DNA of 31,184 bases from NCBI GenBank assembly GCA_900550295.1, contig URRM01000010.1:1-31184 (forward strand), read 5' to 3'. Source of the DNA: an uncultured bacterium (lineage in GTDB: Bacteria; Cyanobacteriota; Vampirovibrionia; Gastranaerophilales; Gastranaerophilaceae). How positions within the stretch are numbered: position 1 is the first letter of the stretch; each line of letters starts with the position of its first letter. The notes under the pieces are model-generated. The model saw nothing but the letters and a program-made list of their open reading frames with translations, was not told where the DNA came from and ran no database searches. Shown here piece after piece: positions 1 through 8,120 of this stretch. The position numbers and the translations under genes are program-made.

Positions 1-29
1 GGTTTGCAAAGCAAACCCGCCATTTTTTT
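1..29 (+). terminator. Partial intrinsic terminator at the window edge
   Basis: GGTTTGC (1-7) pairs with GCAAACC (11-17) around an AAA loop. The 3' arm continues as CGCC before a run of seven T (23-29), so the stem probably began with GGCG just outside the window. It would stop plus-strand transcription coming from the left. It abuts the stop codon of the minus-strand gene at 28. The 5' arm is cut, so this is a reconstruction. Confidence 0.5.
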
Positions 30-1431
30 AATATTTTTCCACCAATTCAACAGCTTGTTCCTTTGTTGTGATATCGCCGTTGAATTGTGCTTCTTTTAGT
101 GCATCAATTATTTTTCCAAGTTCTTTTGAAGGTTTGATGTTTTTTATTTTCATAACTTCTTCACCTGAAAGTAATTTAGGTAAAGGGTTTAGGGTATCTT
201 TAATTTCTAAATAATACTTCAATAGAGATTGAAGTCCAGTTATGTTATTTTTAACAATTTCATCTGTAATCGCCTCACCTCTTGCTGAAAGCCTGTCTGA
301 CATTGCTACAATGATGTTGTCGATTACGTTGTCACCCATTCTTCGAATATATCGCATTTTTGTTTTGTCTGAAAGTCCTTCTGTGACAATGATATTAGAA
401 GGATAAATATGATATCGAATCATAGATTCAATATATTCAATTTGTTTTTTTGAAAATTTCAGGTTGCGTAGAATTGGTTTACAAAGTTCTGCACCAACAA
501 GTTCGTGCTTGATGAAACGATGTCTGCCTGTATCTTCTTCAATTGTCCAACAAGAAAACTTACCTATGTCGTGCATAAATCCTGCAAGTTTTAGGTGTGC
601 AAGTCGGGAAAATCCTCCAAAATCAACCTTGTCTAAGTGATTTTTTACCTCTTTGTTAGATATTTTATAAAAATTTTGTATTTGTCTAACTGTTTCAATT
701 GAATGTCCGATTAGAGGTAAATGGTGATGCGAATTAGGTGGAACCTTTTTTACATCGTTAAAAATTGGTAGAATCTCGTATAAAAGTTCTGATTTATCCA
801 AGTTTTCAAGTGCTTTTATCGTGTAATCACCGCTGAAAAGTTTCATTAATTCATAATTTATGCGTTCTTTTGCCGGATTGTTTATTAAATTTTTATGTTT
901 TTTTACAATTTCAATCAATTTTTCATCAATATCAAACCCTGTTACAGCCTGAAAACGAAAGATTCTAAGCAATCTTAAAGGATCATCAATCAAATTTTGT
1001 TCTGAAATTATGTTTATTTTTTCGTTTTTTAAATCATCAAATCCATTAAATAAATCAATAAATTTTTCATCCTGCAAATCATATGCAATGGCATTCATTC
1101 GCAAATCTCGTCGCTCTAAATCCTTTTGTAGATTGTTTTCAATAGGGTTTGTAATGTCTATGAAGTTAATTTTATCTCTTAAAACAAGTCTATAAATATG
1201 ATTTTCTTCATCAAGCGGAATGTATGTTGCATCAAGTTCTTTTGCAAGCTTCTGAGCGAAGATTTTGGCATCTTTGTTTACAACAATAATGTCTTTGTCG
1301 TGATTTTCTTTACCAAGACAAAAATCACGTATAATGCCACCGACAAGCAATACTTTTGTGTTGCCGGCAAAAGTTTTTATTTGTTTTATCAATTTATCGT
1401 TTTTAATTTTATTTATTATTTGAGAACTCAT
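28..1431 (-). CDS. cca: CCA tRNA nucleotidyltransferase with HD domain
   Basis: Adds or repairs the 3'-CCA end of tRNAs using CTP and ATP, in the cytoplasm. The 467-aa product shows the class II nucleotidyltransferase fold: GGIIRD at 31-36, the metal-binding D45-K-D47 pair, and RRDLRMNA at 107-114, the family's nucleotide-selection region. An HD-type metal site follows (MHDIGK, H287-D288), so this is the long bacterial form with a C-terminal HD phosphohydrolase. The start ATG at 1431 lies 23 bases inside the end of the upstream rsmE-like gene, in a different frame, so the two are translationally linked. It is the last gene of the seven-gene minus-strand run. Poly(A) polymerase belongs to the same superfamily and cannot be fully excluded, but the HD domain and length favour a CCA enzyme. 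Confidence 0.9.
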   Translation of the reverse strand: MSSQIINKIKNDKLIKQIKTFAGNTKVLLVGGIIRDFCLGKENHDKDIIVVNKDAKIFAQKLAKELDATYIPLDEENHIYRLVLRDKINFIDITNPIENNLQKDLERRDLRMNAIAYDLQDEKFIDLFNGFDDLKNEKINIISEQNLIDDPLRLLRIFRFQAVTGFDIDEKLIEIVKKHKNLINNPAKERINYELMKLFSGDYTIKALENLDKSELLYEILPIFNDVKKVPPNSHHHLPLIGHSIETVRQIQNFYKISNKEVKNHLDKVDFGGFSRLAHLKLAGFMHDIGKFSCWTIEEDTGRHRFIKHELVGAELCKPILRNLKFSKKQIEYIESMIRYHIYPSNIIVTEGLSDKTKMRYIRRMGDNVIDNIIVAMSDRLSARGEAITDEIVKNNITGLQSLLKYYLEIKDTLNPLPKLLSGEEVMKIKNIKPSKELGKIIDALKEAQFNGDITTKEQAVELVEKY

Positions 1432-2149
1432 AAACTATATTCCCAAGTGCTACTATTACCGCTGTTTCAGCTTTTAAAATCAAACTTCCGAGTGTAAGCA
1501 TTGCAATGTTATTTTCTTCAAAATATTTGAATTCACTTGCTGAAAAACCGCCTTCCGGACCAATTATAGCAAGAATATTTTCACCTTGTTTTATTGGATT
1601 TTTTGTAAGGTAATTTTTTAAGTTGAACCTTTCATTACGTTCACAAAAAGCTAAAACTTTGTCAAATTTTTTAGTTTGTAAAAGTGTGTCTAAATCAGTC
1701 AAATTAAAACATTCCGGTATACTTGCCCTTTCACATTGTTTTGAAGATTCAGCCATAATTTTTTGCCATTTAGATATTTTCTTTTCAATAATGCTTTTCC
1801 CCAAAGTGCAATAATCGGTGTAAATTGGATAAATTCCACGAACGCCAAGCTCAGTTGCTTTTTCTATTATCAAACCCTGTGCTTCACTTTTTACCGGTGA
1901 TTGAGCAAGGAACAGATTGTAATCTAAATCATTTTTTGAAGGATATTTTTTTTCGATTTTTGCTTCAATAGTATTTTTATCAATGTTAGAAATTATACAT
2001 TCATACTCAATTCTATTTTCATCAATAACTCTAAGTTTTTCGCCATTTTTTGCACGCAAAGACCTTGCAATATGTTGATAATTTTCTTTATCATCAATAG
2101 TTACAAGGCCATTTGATATATTTTTTGAATTTATAAAAAAGTGTGGCAT
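1409..2149 (-). CDS. rsmE: 16S rRNA (uracil-1498-N3) methyltransferase
   Basis: RsmE methylates N3 of U1498 in 16S rRNA using S-adenosylmethionine. The protein opens MPHFFINS, the usual RsmE N-terminus. It then has a PUA-like region and ends in a SPOUT (trefoil-knot) domain with IIGPEGGFSASEF, which is the SAM-binding knot. The open frame extends to 2182, but I chose ATG 2149 because the extra eleven residues do not fit the family and this ATG sits one base past the stop of the pentapeptide gene (stop at 2151-2153). That arrangement suggests translational coupling. No good Shine-Dalgarno precedes 2149, which fits coupling. Predicted length is 246 aa, normal for the family. Confidence 0.92.
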   Translation of the reverse strand: MPHFFINSKNISNGLVTIDDKENYQHIARSLRAKNGEKLRVIDENRIEYECIISNIDKNTIEAKIEKKYPSKNDLDYNLFLAQSPVKSEAQGLIIEKATELGVRGIYPIYTDYCTLGKSIIEKKISKWQKIMAESSKQCERASIPECFNLTDLDTLLQTKKFDKVLAFCERNERFNLKNYLTKNPIKQGENILAIIGPEGGFSASEFKYFEENNIAMLTLGSLILKAETAVIVALGNIVYEFSNNK

Positions 2150-2150
2150 A

Positions 2151-2681
2151 TTAATAATCTGATGGAGTTGAATCGTCATCATCTTTCAATGAAGACAAAT
2201 CATCGCTGTAAGTTGAATCGAAATCTTCAGGAAGCATATCTGTATCAGGCCAAACAGTTTCATCATCAAAACGACAAGCGCTCATGTTGTTTGCTGTAGA
2301 GAAGTCTGAATTTGATAAATCACTTTCATCAAAAATACATCCGGCAACATCTGTTTCATTGAAGTTGCAGTAATTTACAGCAGCGTATGAGAAATCTGCT
2401 CCTGGCATAATAGCTTCTGAAAAATCACATTCAACAAGATTAGAACGAGTAAAGTCAACTGAAGTTAAATCACAGTTTTGGAATTTCACTTCTGTCAAAT
2501 GAGAATCAGCAAATGAGCTTGAGTTTAAGTCTACATCTGTAAAGTCAACTTCTGTCAATGTCAAGTTTGAAAAATCAACTTCGCTTAAGTCTATATCTTC
2601 TTGATCTTTTTTCCATTCGTTAAATTCTTGTGGATTGTCTTGAATTAATGCGATTAGTTCGTCTTTAGTATAATTCGCCAT
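2151..2681 (-). CDS. Pentapeptide-repeat protein
   Basis: This 176-aa acidic protein is dominated by pentapeptide repeats of the A(D/N)LxX type: roughly residues 30-135 run through DLSEVDFSNLTLTEVDFTDV and then further five-residue steps centred on F/L. The pattern predicts a right-handed quadrilateral beta-helix. The C-terminus is rich in D and S. No signal peptide or membrane segment is visible. ATG 2681 has AGGAG about eight bases upstream. The gene lies 19 bases after a response regulator gene and directly before rsmE, so it belongs to the same transcript. Pentapeptide proteins include DNA mimics that affect gyrase and many of unknown role. Nothing here fixes the function. Confidence 0.85.
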   Translation of the reverse strand: MANYTKDELIALIQDNPQEFNEWKKDQEDIDLSEVDFSNLTLTEVDFTDVDLNSSSFADSHLTEVKFQNCDLTSVDFTRSNLVECDFSEAIMPGADFSYAAVNYCNFNETDVAGCIFDESDLSNSDFSTANNMSACRFDDETVWPDTDMLPEDFDSTYSDDLSSLKDDDDSTPSDY

Positions 2682-2700
2682 TGATGTTCTCCTATTTATA

Positions 2701-3330
2701 TTATTCTGATATTATGTTCATTTGCATAGCTAAAAGTACCGCCTGAGTTCTGTTTGTTACTTTTAACTTTTTGAAAATTGTACTAAGGTGAGTTTTTACG
2801 GTAACTTCTTTTAAGAAAAGTTTTTTGGCAATTTCAGAGTTACTTCCTCCTTTTGCGACCATAGAAAGAACTTCTTTTTCTCTTTGAGTTAATTCTTCAA
2901 TCGGTTCATCAGAAGTGAATGACATATCAACTGCTTTTGCTTCTTTTTTATTCCAGTTAGAACGTCTTAAAACAGCTTCAATTCTAGCTAAAAGGTTAGG
3001 TAATACAAAAGGTTTTACGATGTAATCATCAGCACCAATTTTTAAACCGGAAACAATTTTTTGTTCTTCACTTACAGCAGTAATCATAATTACCGGTATC
3101 ATTTTTGTTTTTTCAGAGGTTCTAATTGCTTTTAAAGTGTCCCATCCGTTCATATTAGGCATCATTACGTCAAGTAGAACGATGTCAATTTTGTCAGGTT
3201 CTTTCGACAAAATTTTTAATGCTTTGATTCCATCTGTTGCAACGGCAATTTCGTAGCCATACATTGGTAAAGCATCTTCTAAATATTTTGGATTATCGTC
3301 AACAATTAAGATTCTTGCTAATTCTGCCAT
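2701..3330 (-). CDS. Response regulator, NarL/LuxR type (second of pair)
   Basis: A 209-aa DNA-binding response regulator. Residues 5-125 form a receiver domain with acidic residues D11-D12, phospho-acceptor D54 in LLDVMMPNMNG and the conserved lysine K107 in DDYIVKPF. Residues about 145-209 form a LuxR-type helix-turn-helix starting LTQREKEVLSMVAKG. The receiver is closer to the OmpR-like 'DDYIVKPF' style than its neighbour's, so the two are not recent duplicates. It starts 10 bases after the preceding regulator's stop. No histidine kinase gene is in the operon or window, so the cognate kinase must be encoded elsewhere. Target genes are unknown. Confidence 0.9.
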   Translation of the reverse strand: MAELARILIVDDNPKYLEDALPMYGYEIAVATDGIKALKILSKEPDKIDIVLLDVMMPNMNGWDTLKAIRTSEKTKMIPVIMITAVSEEQKIVSGLKIGADDYIVKPFVLPNLLARIEAVLRRSNWNKKEAKAVDMSFTSDEPIEELTQREKEVLSMVAKGGSNSEIAKKLFLKEVTVKTHLSTIFKKLKVTNRTQAVLLAMQMNIISE

Positions 3331-3340
3331 AATATTTTCC

Positions 3341-3988
3341 TTAAACTATCTTGTTTTTAATTGCTTTTAAAGCTGCTTGAAGTCTATCATCAACTTCAAG
3401 TTTTTGCAATATACTCGCTACGTGAGCCTTTGTTGTATTTATGCTTACAAGAAGTTCATTTGCAATGTCAGTATTGCTGTAGCCTTCCGTGATAAGTTTC
3501 AAAATTTGAGCCTCACGTGTGGTTAAATTATAATCCGTTTTATTTGCTGTCGCCTCATACGATTGGTGGGTTGTTGCAGCCTTCAAAACAATGTGGGAAA
3601 TTGAAGGATCAAACCATGCAGCTCCATCTAAAACTGATTGTACAACGCTGACAAGCCTTTGCGGATTAATTTCTTTTGAACAGTATGCGTTAGCACCGGC
3701 TTTAATACTGTTTAGAACCTCTTTTTCATCGTTGTGTGATGTTAAAATTACGATTTTTGTGTCTTTGTTAATTGAACGGATTTTCTTTGTTGCATCAATA
3801 CCGTTCATATTTGGCAAGCCTAAATCCATAATGATAAGCTGAATATCATTTTCTTTAAATAACTCAAGTCCTTTTTCAGCAGAATCAGCTTCATAAATTG
3901 TGCCAATGAATTCTACATCCTCAAATGCTGTTTTTAAACCAAAACGAGTTAATTCGTGGTCTTCAATAATTAAGATATTATTTTTCAT
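3341..3988 (-). CDS. Response regulator, NarL/LuxR type (first of pair)
   Basis: A 215-aa response regulator with receiver domain (about 4-120) and LuxR-family HTH (about 150-215, LTTREAQILKLITEGYSN). The phospho-acceptor is D55 in IIMDLGLPNMNG. The switch lysine region reads AYCSKE (K105), typical for NarL/FixJ-like receivers. Its ATG overlaps the stop of the upstream TPR gene as TAATG (3986-3990), so translation is coupled. It sits directly after a c-di-GMP-type HD-GYP protein and a secreted TPR protein and before another LuxR-type regulator. Confidence 0.92.
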   Translation of the reverse strand: MKNNILIIEDHELTRFGLKTAFEDVEFIGTIYEADSAEKGLELFKENDIQLIIMDLGLPNMNGIDATKKIRSINKDTKIVILTSHNDEKEVLNSIKAGANAYCSKEINPQRLVSVVQSVLDGAAWFDPSISHIVLKAATTHQSYEATANKTDYNLTTREAQILKLITEGYSNTDIANELLVSINTTKAHVASILQKLEVDDRLQAALKAIKNKIV

Positions 3989-5544
3989 TATAGATATAAC
4001 TCCTTTTTAGCTTCTACGCAGTTTGGGTTCAATTTCAAACACTTTCTAAAATATAATGCTGCAGTTTGCATATCGTCTTGGCTTTTGTATATTAGACCTT
4101 GGTAATAGAAATATCTATAGTTGTTTTGGTCTAGGTAATATGCAATAGCTAAGTAGTCTTCCGCCATTGAGAAATTATCTCTTGAAATTTCATATCGTGC
4201 AAGAGCTAACCAGGCATTTGTGTACATAATATTTATGCCAAGAGCTTTTTTAAGGTAAGTCAACTCTTTGTATGGCTCAATTAAAGCAATGCTATAGTAT
4301 GCTTCGTATTCAGTAGCAGAATTTTTTAAAACCCTTTCAAACATTTCTTTTGATTTGCGTTCGTTGCCTAAGCTTTGATATGTTTGAGCAATTTTAACTT
4401 CTGCTTTGTTTTTGTTTTCATCATCTTTTGCTGCAAGTTTAAAGTTTTTCATTGCTTTTTTATAGTTTTGGTTTAGGTAATTTACCTGTCCAAGAGATAA
4501 GTTAGCAACAGAATCTTTTTTGTTATATTTCAAAGTCTTTTGTGCAGTTGATTGTGCTTTTTCATATTCTTGCATTGTCAAATATACGTTGCTTAAAAGA
4601 GAATTTACTTGAGCGTTAAATTTCTTTTTCTTTGTTATTGCATTTTGAAGAGTTCTGATTGATTTGTTAAAATCGCCTTCTAGATAGTAATAGTAACCCA
4701 AGTGGTAATTTTTAACGTTATCTTTTGTTGCGCATTTATAAAGAACGTATTGTTCAATAGAATCAATTCTTCTGATAAGTTCTGATTCAGTTAAATTTTC
4801 TTTTTTAAGTTGTTTAACTACCTTCATTGCTTCTTGGGGTTTCATTCCATTTGCAAGAATTTTTGCTTCAAGAATTTTATAATTTAAATTTTGCGGATTT
4901 TTTGTAGTTGCAACTTGAATATATTGTTTTGCAATTTGAAGATTATTAGACTTGTATGCGGCAAGTGCCAAGATATAGTTTGCATAATCGTACTTGTTTA
5001 GAATTTCTTCGTTTTGAAGTAATTCTTCCATAACTTCTTTGCTTTGAGCGTTAAACATAATGTTTGAATATGCTTCTGCTAAATAGATTTCTTCTTTGTA
5101 AGGCAATCTGTTTTTAGGATAGAAAAAAGTTTCAATGTTTTCTACATGATTGCGTGAAATATTTGGATCTGAGGTCTTTTGATTAGCTCTGTCTGAAAGA
5201 TAGAAGAAACCGTAATCAGCCAATTTGCCTGACATTAAAACATATCCAAAGTCGTTAGTTTCAATGTTATCCAGAATAAATTTGTAATCTTCATATGCAA
5301 CTTCAACATTGTTACCCTTAAATTTGTCGGTAGCTTTTAAAAATTCATTAAAAGCATCTACTTGAGAGGCTGTAATATTAAAATTAATAGCCAATTGAGT
5401 AACTTTCATTGTCGGATCAAGCAAATTGATTGAAAGTTTGTTGAAATTGTCATTTATGTTTATACCGTTATAACTCTGTGCCAAGCATGTGGTAGCAGAG
5501 GCGCTAAGTAACAACGCAAGTGTTATTAAGCACTTTTTAATCAT
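3988..5544 (-). CDS. Exported TPR-repeat protein
   Basis: A 518-aa protein with a Sec-type signal peptide (positive MIKK, hydrophobic ITLALLLSASATT, likely cleavage near CLA|QS at 22-23). Multiple tetratricopeptide repeats follow from about residue 170 to the end, for example YYYLEGDFNKSIRTLQNAI, ANLSLGQVNYLNQNYKKAMK and FYYQGLIYKSQDDMQTAALY. TPR arrays are protein-protein scaffolds, and with the signal peptide this one should act in the periplasm or at the envelope. The gene starts 8 bases inside the end of the HD-GYP gene and ends in a TAATG overlap with a response regulator gene. The tight linkage suggests it senses or supports the signalling proteins, but no partner can be named. Confidence 0.87.
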   Translation of the reverse strand: MIKKCLITLALLLSASATTCLAQSYNGININDNFNKLSINLLDPTMKVTQLAINFNITASQVDAFNEFLKATDKFKGNNVEVAYEDYKFILDNIETNDFGYVLMSGKLADYGFFYLSDRANQKTSDPNISRNHVENIETFFYPKNRLPYKEEIYLAEAYSNIMFNAQSKEVMEELLQNEEILNKYDYANYILALAAYKSNNLQIAKQYIQVATTKNPQNLNYKILEAKILANGMKPQEAMKVVKQLKKENLTESELIRRIDSIEQYVLYKCATKDNVKNYHLGYYYYLEGDFNKSIRTLQNAITKKKKFNAQVNSLLSNVYLTMQEYEKAQSTAQKTLKYNKKDSVANLSLGQVNYLNQNYKKAMKNFKLAAKDDENKNKAEVKIAQTYQSLGNERKSKEMFERVLKNSATEYEAYYSIALIEPYKELTYLKKALGINIMYTNAWLALARYEISRDNFSMAEDYLAIAYYLDQNNYRYFYYQGLIYKSQDDMQTAALYFRKCLKLNPNCVEAKKELYL

Positions 5545-7291
5545 TGTCTAAGTCCCTTATAATTTCATGACCATAATAGTATGTGTTGAATAAACTTATG
5601 AAATTTTGTTGAGTGTTATCCAACGTATCAGGATCAAGTTTTAGAGTGTTATATAAATCATTCATAGTGTATTGCGCTAAGAATTCTTGGTGTTCAGGTT
5701 TTAATTCCAAATGGTTTTCTGTTAAGAATACCTGAATAACTTTATCACAAGCCAAACTCATAAATACTTCAACAACGCTTCCGTCAAAGTGAGTTCCAGA
5801 ATCTTGTTTTAATATGTCCATAACCTTAACGATAGGCATTTTGTCACGATAGTGTCTTTTTGATGTGATAGCATCAAAAACGTCAGATACTGCTAAAATT
5901 CTACCGCCAAGAGGAATATCAGTACCATGAAGAGAACGGTAATATCCGTTACCGTCAAATCTTTCGTGGTGTGAGCAAGCGATTTCAGTTACTTTTTTGA
6001 AATCGTCAGACATGTGAATTTTTTGTAGAATGTCGTGTGTAATAACTACGTGAGATTGAATATGTTTATATTCTTCGTCAGTCAAGCGACCTTCTTTTTG
6101 CAATACAGAGTCACGAATACCGATCTTACCGATATCATGAAGAGTTGCAGCTTTTTCAATAATTTCAACTTCTCTATCTGTAAGTCCCATTTTTTTAGCA
6201 ATAAGTGAAGAGTACATTCTAACACGGCTGGAATGACCTGCTGTAATCTTGTCACGAGCATCGATAGAGGCTGCAAGCGTTTCAATAAAACTTTCAAATA
6301 CAACTTTTTGTTCTTCTAACATTTTTTGTTGTGTTTTGAACAGTTGAGCGTTTTCTAATGCAATACCTGCAGATGAACCGATTGCTACTAATAAATCTTC
6401 ATCTTCGTCTGTAAAATATCCGTCAAGTTTGTTTAATACTTGAAATGCACCTACAATTTCATTTTGCAAGTTTTTGATTGGCATACAAAGGATTGTTTTT
6501 GTTTTGTAACCTGTTTTGTTATCAACTTCAGGGTTAAAGCGAGAATCGTTGTAGGCATCTTTGATGTTAATAGTTTCACCTGTTTTTACGCAGTGACCGG
6601 CTAAACCTTTGTCAGCAGGAAATCTGATTTCAGAGTTTTCCATGCCCAACGCAACTTTAGACCAAAGTTCGTTATTCTTTTTATCGTATAAAAACACTGT
6701 ACAACGGTCTGCTTGAATAGCTTCTTTAGTTTCTTCTGCAATAACCCTGATTAGTTCATCAATATTAGTTTCTGCAGATACTGACTGACCAATTTTTACC
6801 AAGGCAACCATCGGATCACGTTTGTTTGATAAAAGTTTGTTAGATTCAGCTGTTATTTCGTTTAATTCGTTTGTAATGTTATCTAACAGATTAAATTCAT
6901 CAGATTTAAACGCAAGGTTTTTTGCATTTGTTAAATGAATTTTTGCTAATTCTTGGCAGTTATCCATTTTGTAAATGCAACCCAATACATACTCACAAAA
7001 AGTTTTTGCTGTTTGATTTTGAGAATATGTTGCAAGATATTTTGCATCTTCTAACAAGTTAAGTGATTCATTATAATTCTTTTTATCTTCAATGTAATCT
7101 AAAGCCCCTTCTAATGATAGGCATAAAGACATCAAGTTATCCAGTTTTGTATTTTTGAAAGAAGTTTTAGCTTCATTTAATAGATTAGAACTCATAGAGT
7201 AGTTCTTTTTATTAAATTCTCTTATAGCGGTATTAAGTAAGTTTGAAGCGTATTCAATCTCTTTCTCGTCTGATAATTTAATATTTTCCAT
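5537..7291 (-). CDS. GAF/HD-GYP c-di-GMP phosphodiesterase-like protein
   Basis: A 584-aa cytoplasmic sensor. Residues 1-160 are helical and TPR-like, and about 170-318 form a GAF domain. Residues about 335-505 form an HD-GYP domain with H385-D386 in LHDIGKIGI, H413-type ligands and H441-H442-E443-R444-x-D446-G. HD-GYP enzymes hydrolyse cyclic di-GMP. The signature motif reads G449-Y450-Y451 where family members usually have GYP, so the name-giving proline is replaced by tyrosine while the metal ligands look intact. It is the first gene of the minus-strand run ending at the cca gene. ATG 7291 follows a TATAAT box (7303-7308, minus). Substrate specificity is inferred from family. Confidence 0.88.
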   Translation of the reverse strand: MENIKLSDEKEIEYASNLLNTAIREFNKKNYSMSSNLLNEAKTSFKNTKLDNLMSLCLSLEGALDYIEDKKNYNESLNLLEDAKYLATYSQNQTAKTFCEYVLGCIYKMDNCQELAKIHLTNAKNLAFKSDEFNLLDNITNELNEITAESNKLLSNKRDPMVALVKIGQSVSAETNIDELIRVIAEETKEAIQADRCTVFLYDKKNNELWSKVALGMENSEIRFPADKGLAGHCVKTGETINIKDAYNDSRFNPEVDNKTGYKTKTILCMPIKNLQNEIVGAFQVLNKLDGYFTDEDEDLLVAIGSSAGIALENAQLFKTQQKMLEEQKVVFESFIETLAASIDARDKITAGHSSRVRMYSSLIAKKMGLTDREVEIIEKAATLHDIGKIGIRDSVLQKEGRLTDEEYKHIQSHVVITHDILQKIHMSDDFKKVTEIACSHHERFDGNGYYRSLHGTDIPLGGRILAVSDVFDAITSKRHYRDKMPIVKVMDILKQDSGTHFDGSVVEVFMSLACDKVIQVFLTENHLELKPEHQEFLAQYTMNDLYNTLKLDPDTLDNTQQNFISLFNTYYYGHEIIRDLDND

Positions 7292-7302
7292 AATAACCCT
7301 TT

Positions 7303-7340
7303 ATTATACTGTATTTTTATTGTACAATATATCCTATAAT
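7303..7340. promoter_or_regulatory. Divergent promoters with central TTGTACAA palindrome
   Basis: Two perfect TATAAT boxes face outward: minus strand at 7303-7308 (for the HD-GYP operon) and plus strand at 7335-7340 (for the glycan operon). The perfect 8-bp palindrome TTGTACAA lies between them at 7320-7327, about where both -35 regions fall. No convincing -35 hexamer was found for either side, which could mean activator dependence. The palindrome is short and may be chance in AT-rich sequence. Confidence 0.45.
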
Positions 7341-7382
7341 ATTTCAAAATATTTTAATATTTTTTTATACGGAGAAACTGTT

Positions 7383-8069
7383 TTGAACAAGATTACAATT
7401 TTGATACCGGTTTATAATGAGGTAGATACACTAAGAGCAATCCTTGAAAAGGTTGAAAATGCTGATTTTTGCGGTTTAGAAAAAGAAATTATTTTAATTG
7501 ATGATTGTTCAACAGACGGAACAAAAGAAATTTATCCATCTTTACCATATAAAGTTTTGTATCATGATGTAAATCAAGGTAAAGGTGCTGCCCTTAGAGA
7601 TGGTTTTAAAGAAGCTACAGGTGATATTATCGTTATTCAAGATGCAGATTTGGAATATGATCCTGTAGATTACAAGGATTTAATCAAATTAATCTTAGAA
7701 AACAAAGCTGATGTAGCATATGGTTCTAGGCTTAACGGTGGTAAGCCGTCAAGGGCTTTTATGTTCCATCATTTACTAGGTAATAAACTGCTTACATTTG
7801 TGACAAATGTTTTATACAATACGACTCTAACAGACATGGAAACTTGTTATAAAGCTTTCAGAGCTGATTTTATAAAAGATATAGAGATTAAGTCAAACAG
7901 ATTCGATTTTGAACCTGAAATTACAGCAAAAGTCCTTAAAAAAGGTGCAAGACTGTATGAACTTTCTATTTCATACTACGGAAGAGAATTTTCAGAAGGT
8001 AAGAAAATTACATGGAAAGACGGTTTTCACGCTTTATGGGCATTGATTAAATTTAGGTTTATTGACTAA
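7383..8069 (+). CDS. Family 2 glycosyltransferase (DPM1/ArnC-like)
   Basis: A GT-A fold glycosyltransferase that moves a sugar from a nucleotide-sugar donor, often to a polyprenyl phosphate. The N-terminus reads NKITILIPVYNEVDTL (nucleotide-binding strand). D38-D39-x-S is in LIDDCSTDGT, and the metal-binding D87-A-D89 is in VIQDADLEYDP. No C-terminal membrane segments are present, giving a short cytoplasmic enzyme. The frame is open from 7320, but I chose TTG 7383 because GGAG at 7371-7374 is spaced 8 bases from it, and residues before it are AT-derived and unlike the family. That gives 228 aa. It opens a plus-strand operon with UDP-galactopyranose mutase. The donor and acceptor are unknown. 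Confidence 0.87.
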   Translation: MNKITILIPVYNEVDTLRAILEKVENADFCGLEKEIILIDDCSTDGTKEIYPSLPYKVLYHDVNQGKGAALRDGFKEATGDIIVIQDADLEYDPVDYKDLIKLILENKADVAYGSRLNGGKPSRAFMFHHLLGNKLLTFVTNVLYNTTLTDMETCYKAFRADFIKDIEIKSNRFDFEPEITAKVLKKGARLYELSISYYGREFSEGKKITWKDGFHALWALIKFRFID

Positions 8070-8120
8070 TTTGAAAAATCTCTTATTTCATGGTAACTTG
8101 AAACCAGATAGGAGTCCGAA

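Noticed and set aside
2149..2182. rsmE start at 2182
   Set aside because: The extra eleven residues overlap the pentapeptide gene and do not fit the usual RsmE start; ATG 2149 matches the family.
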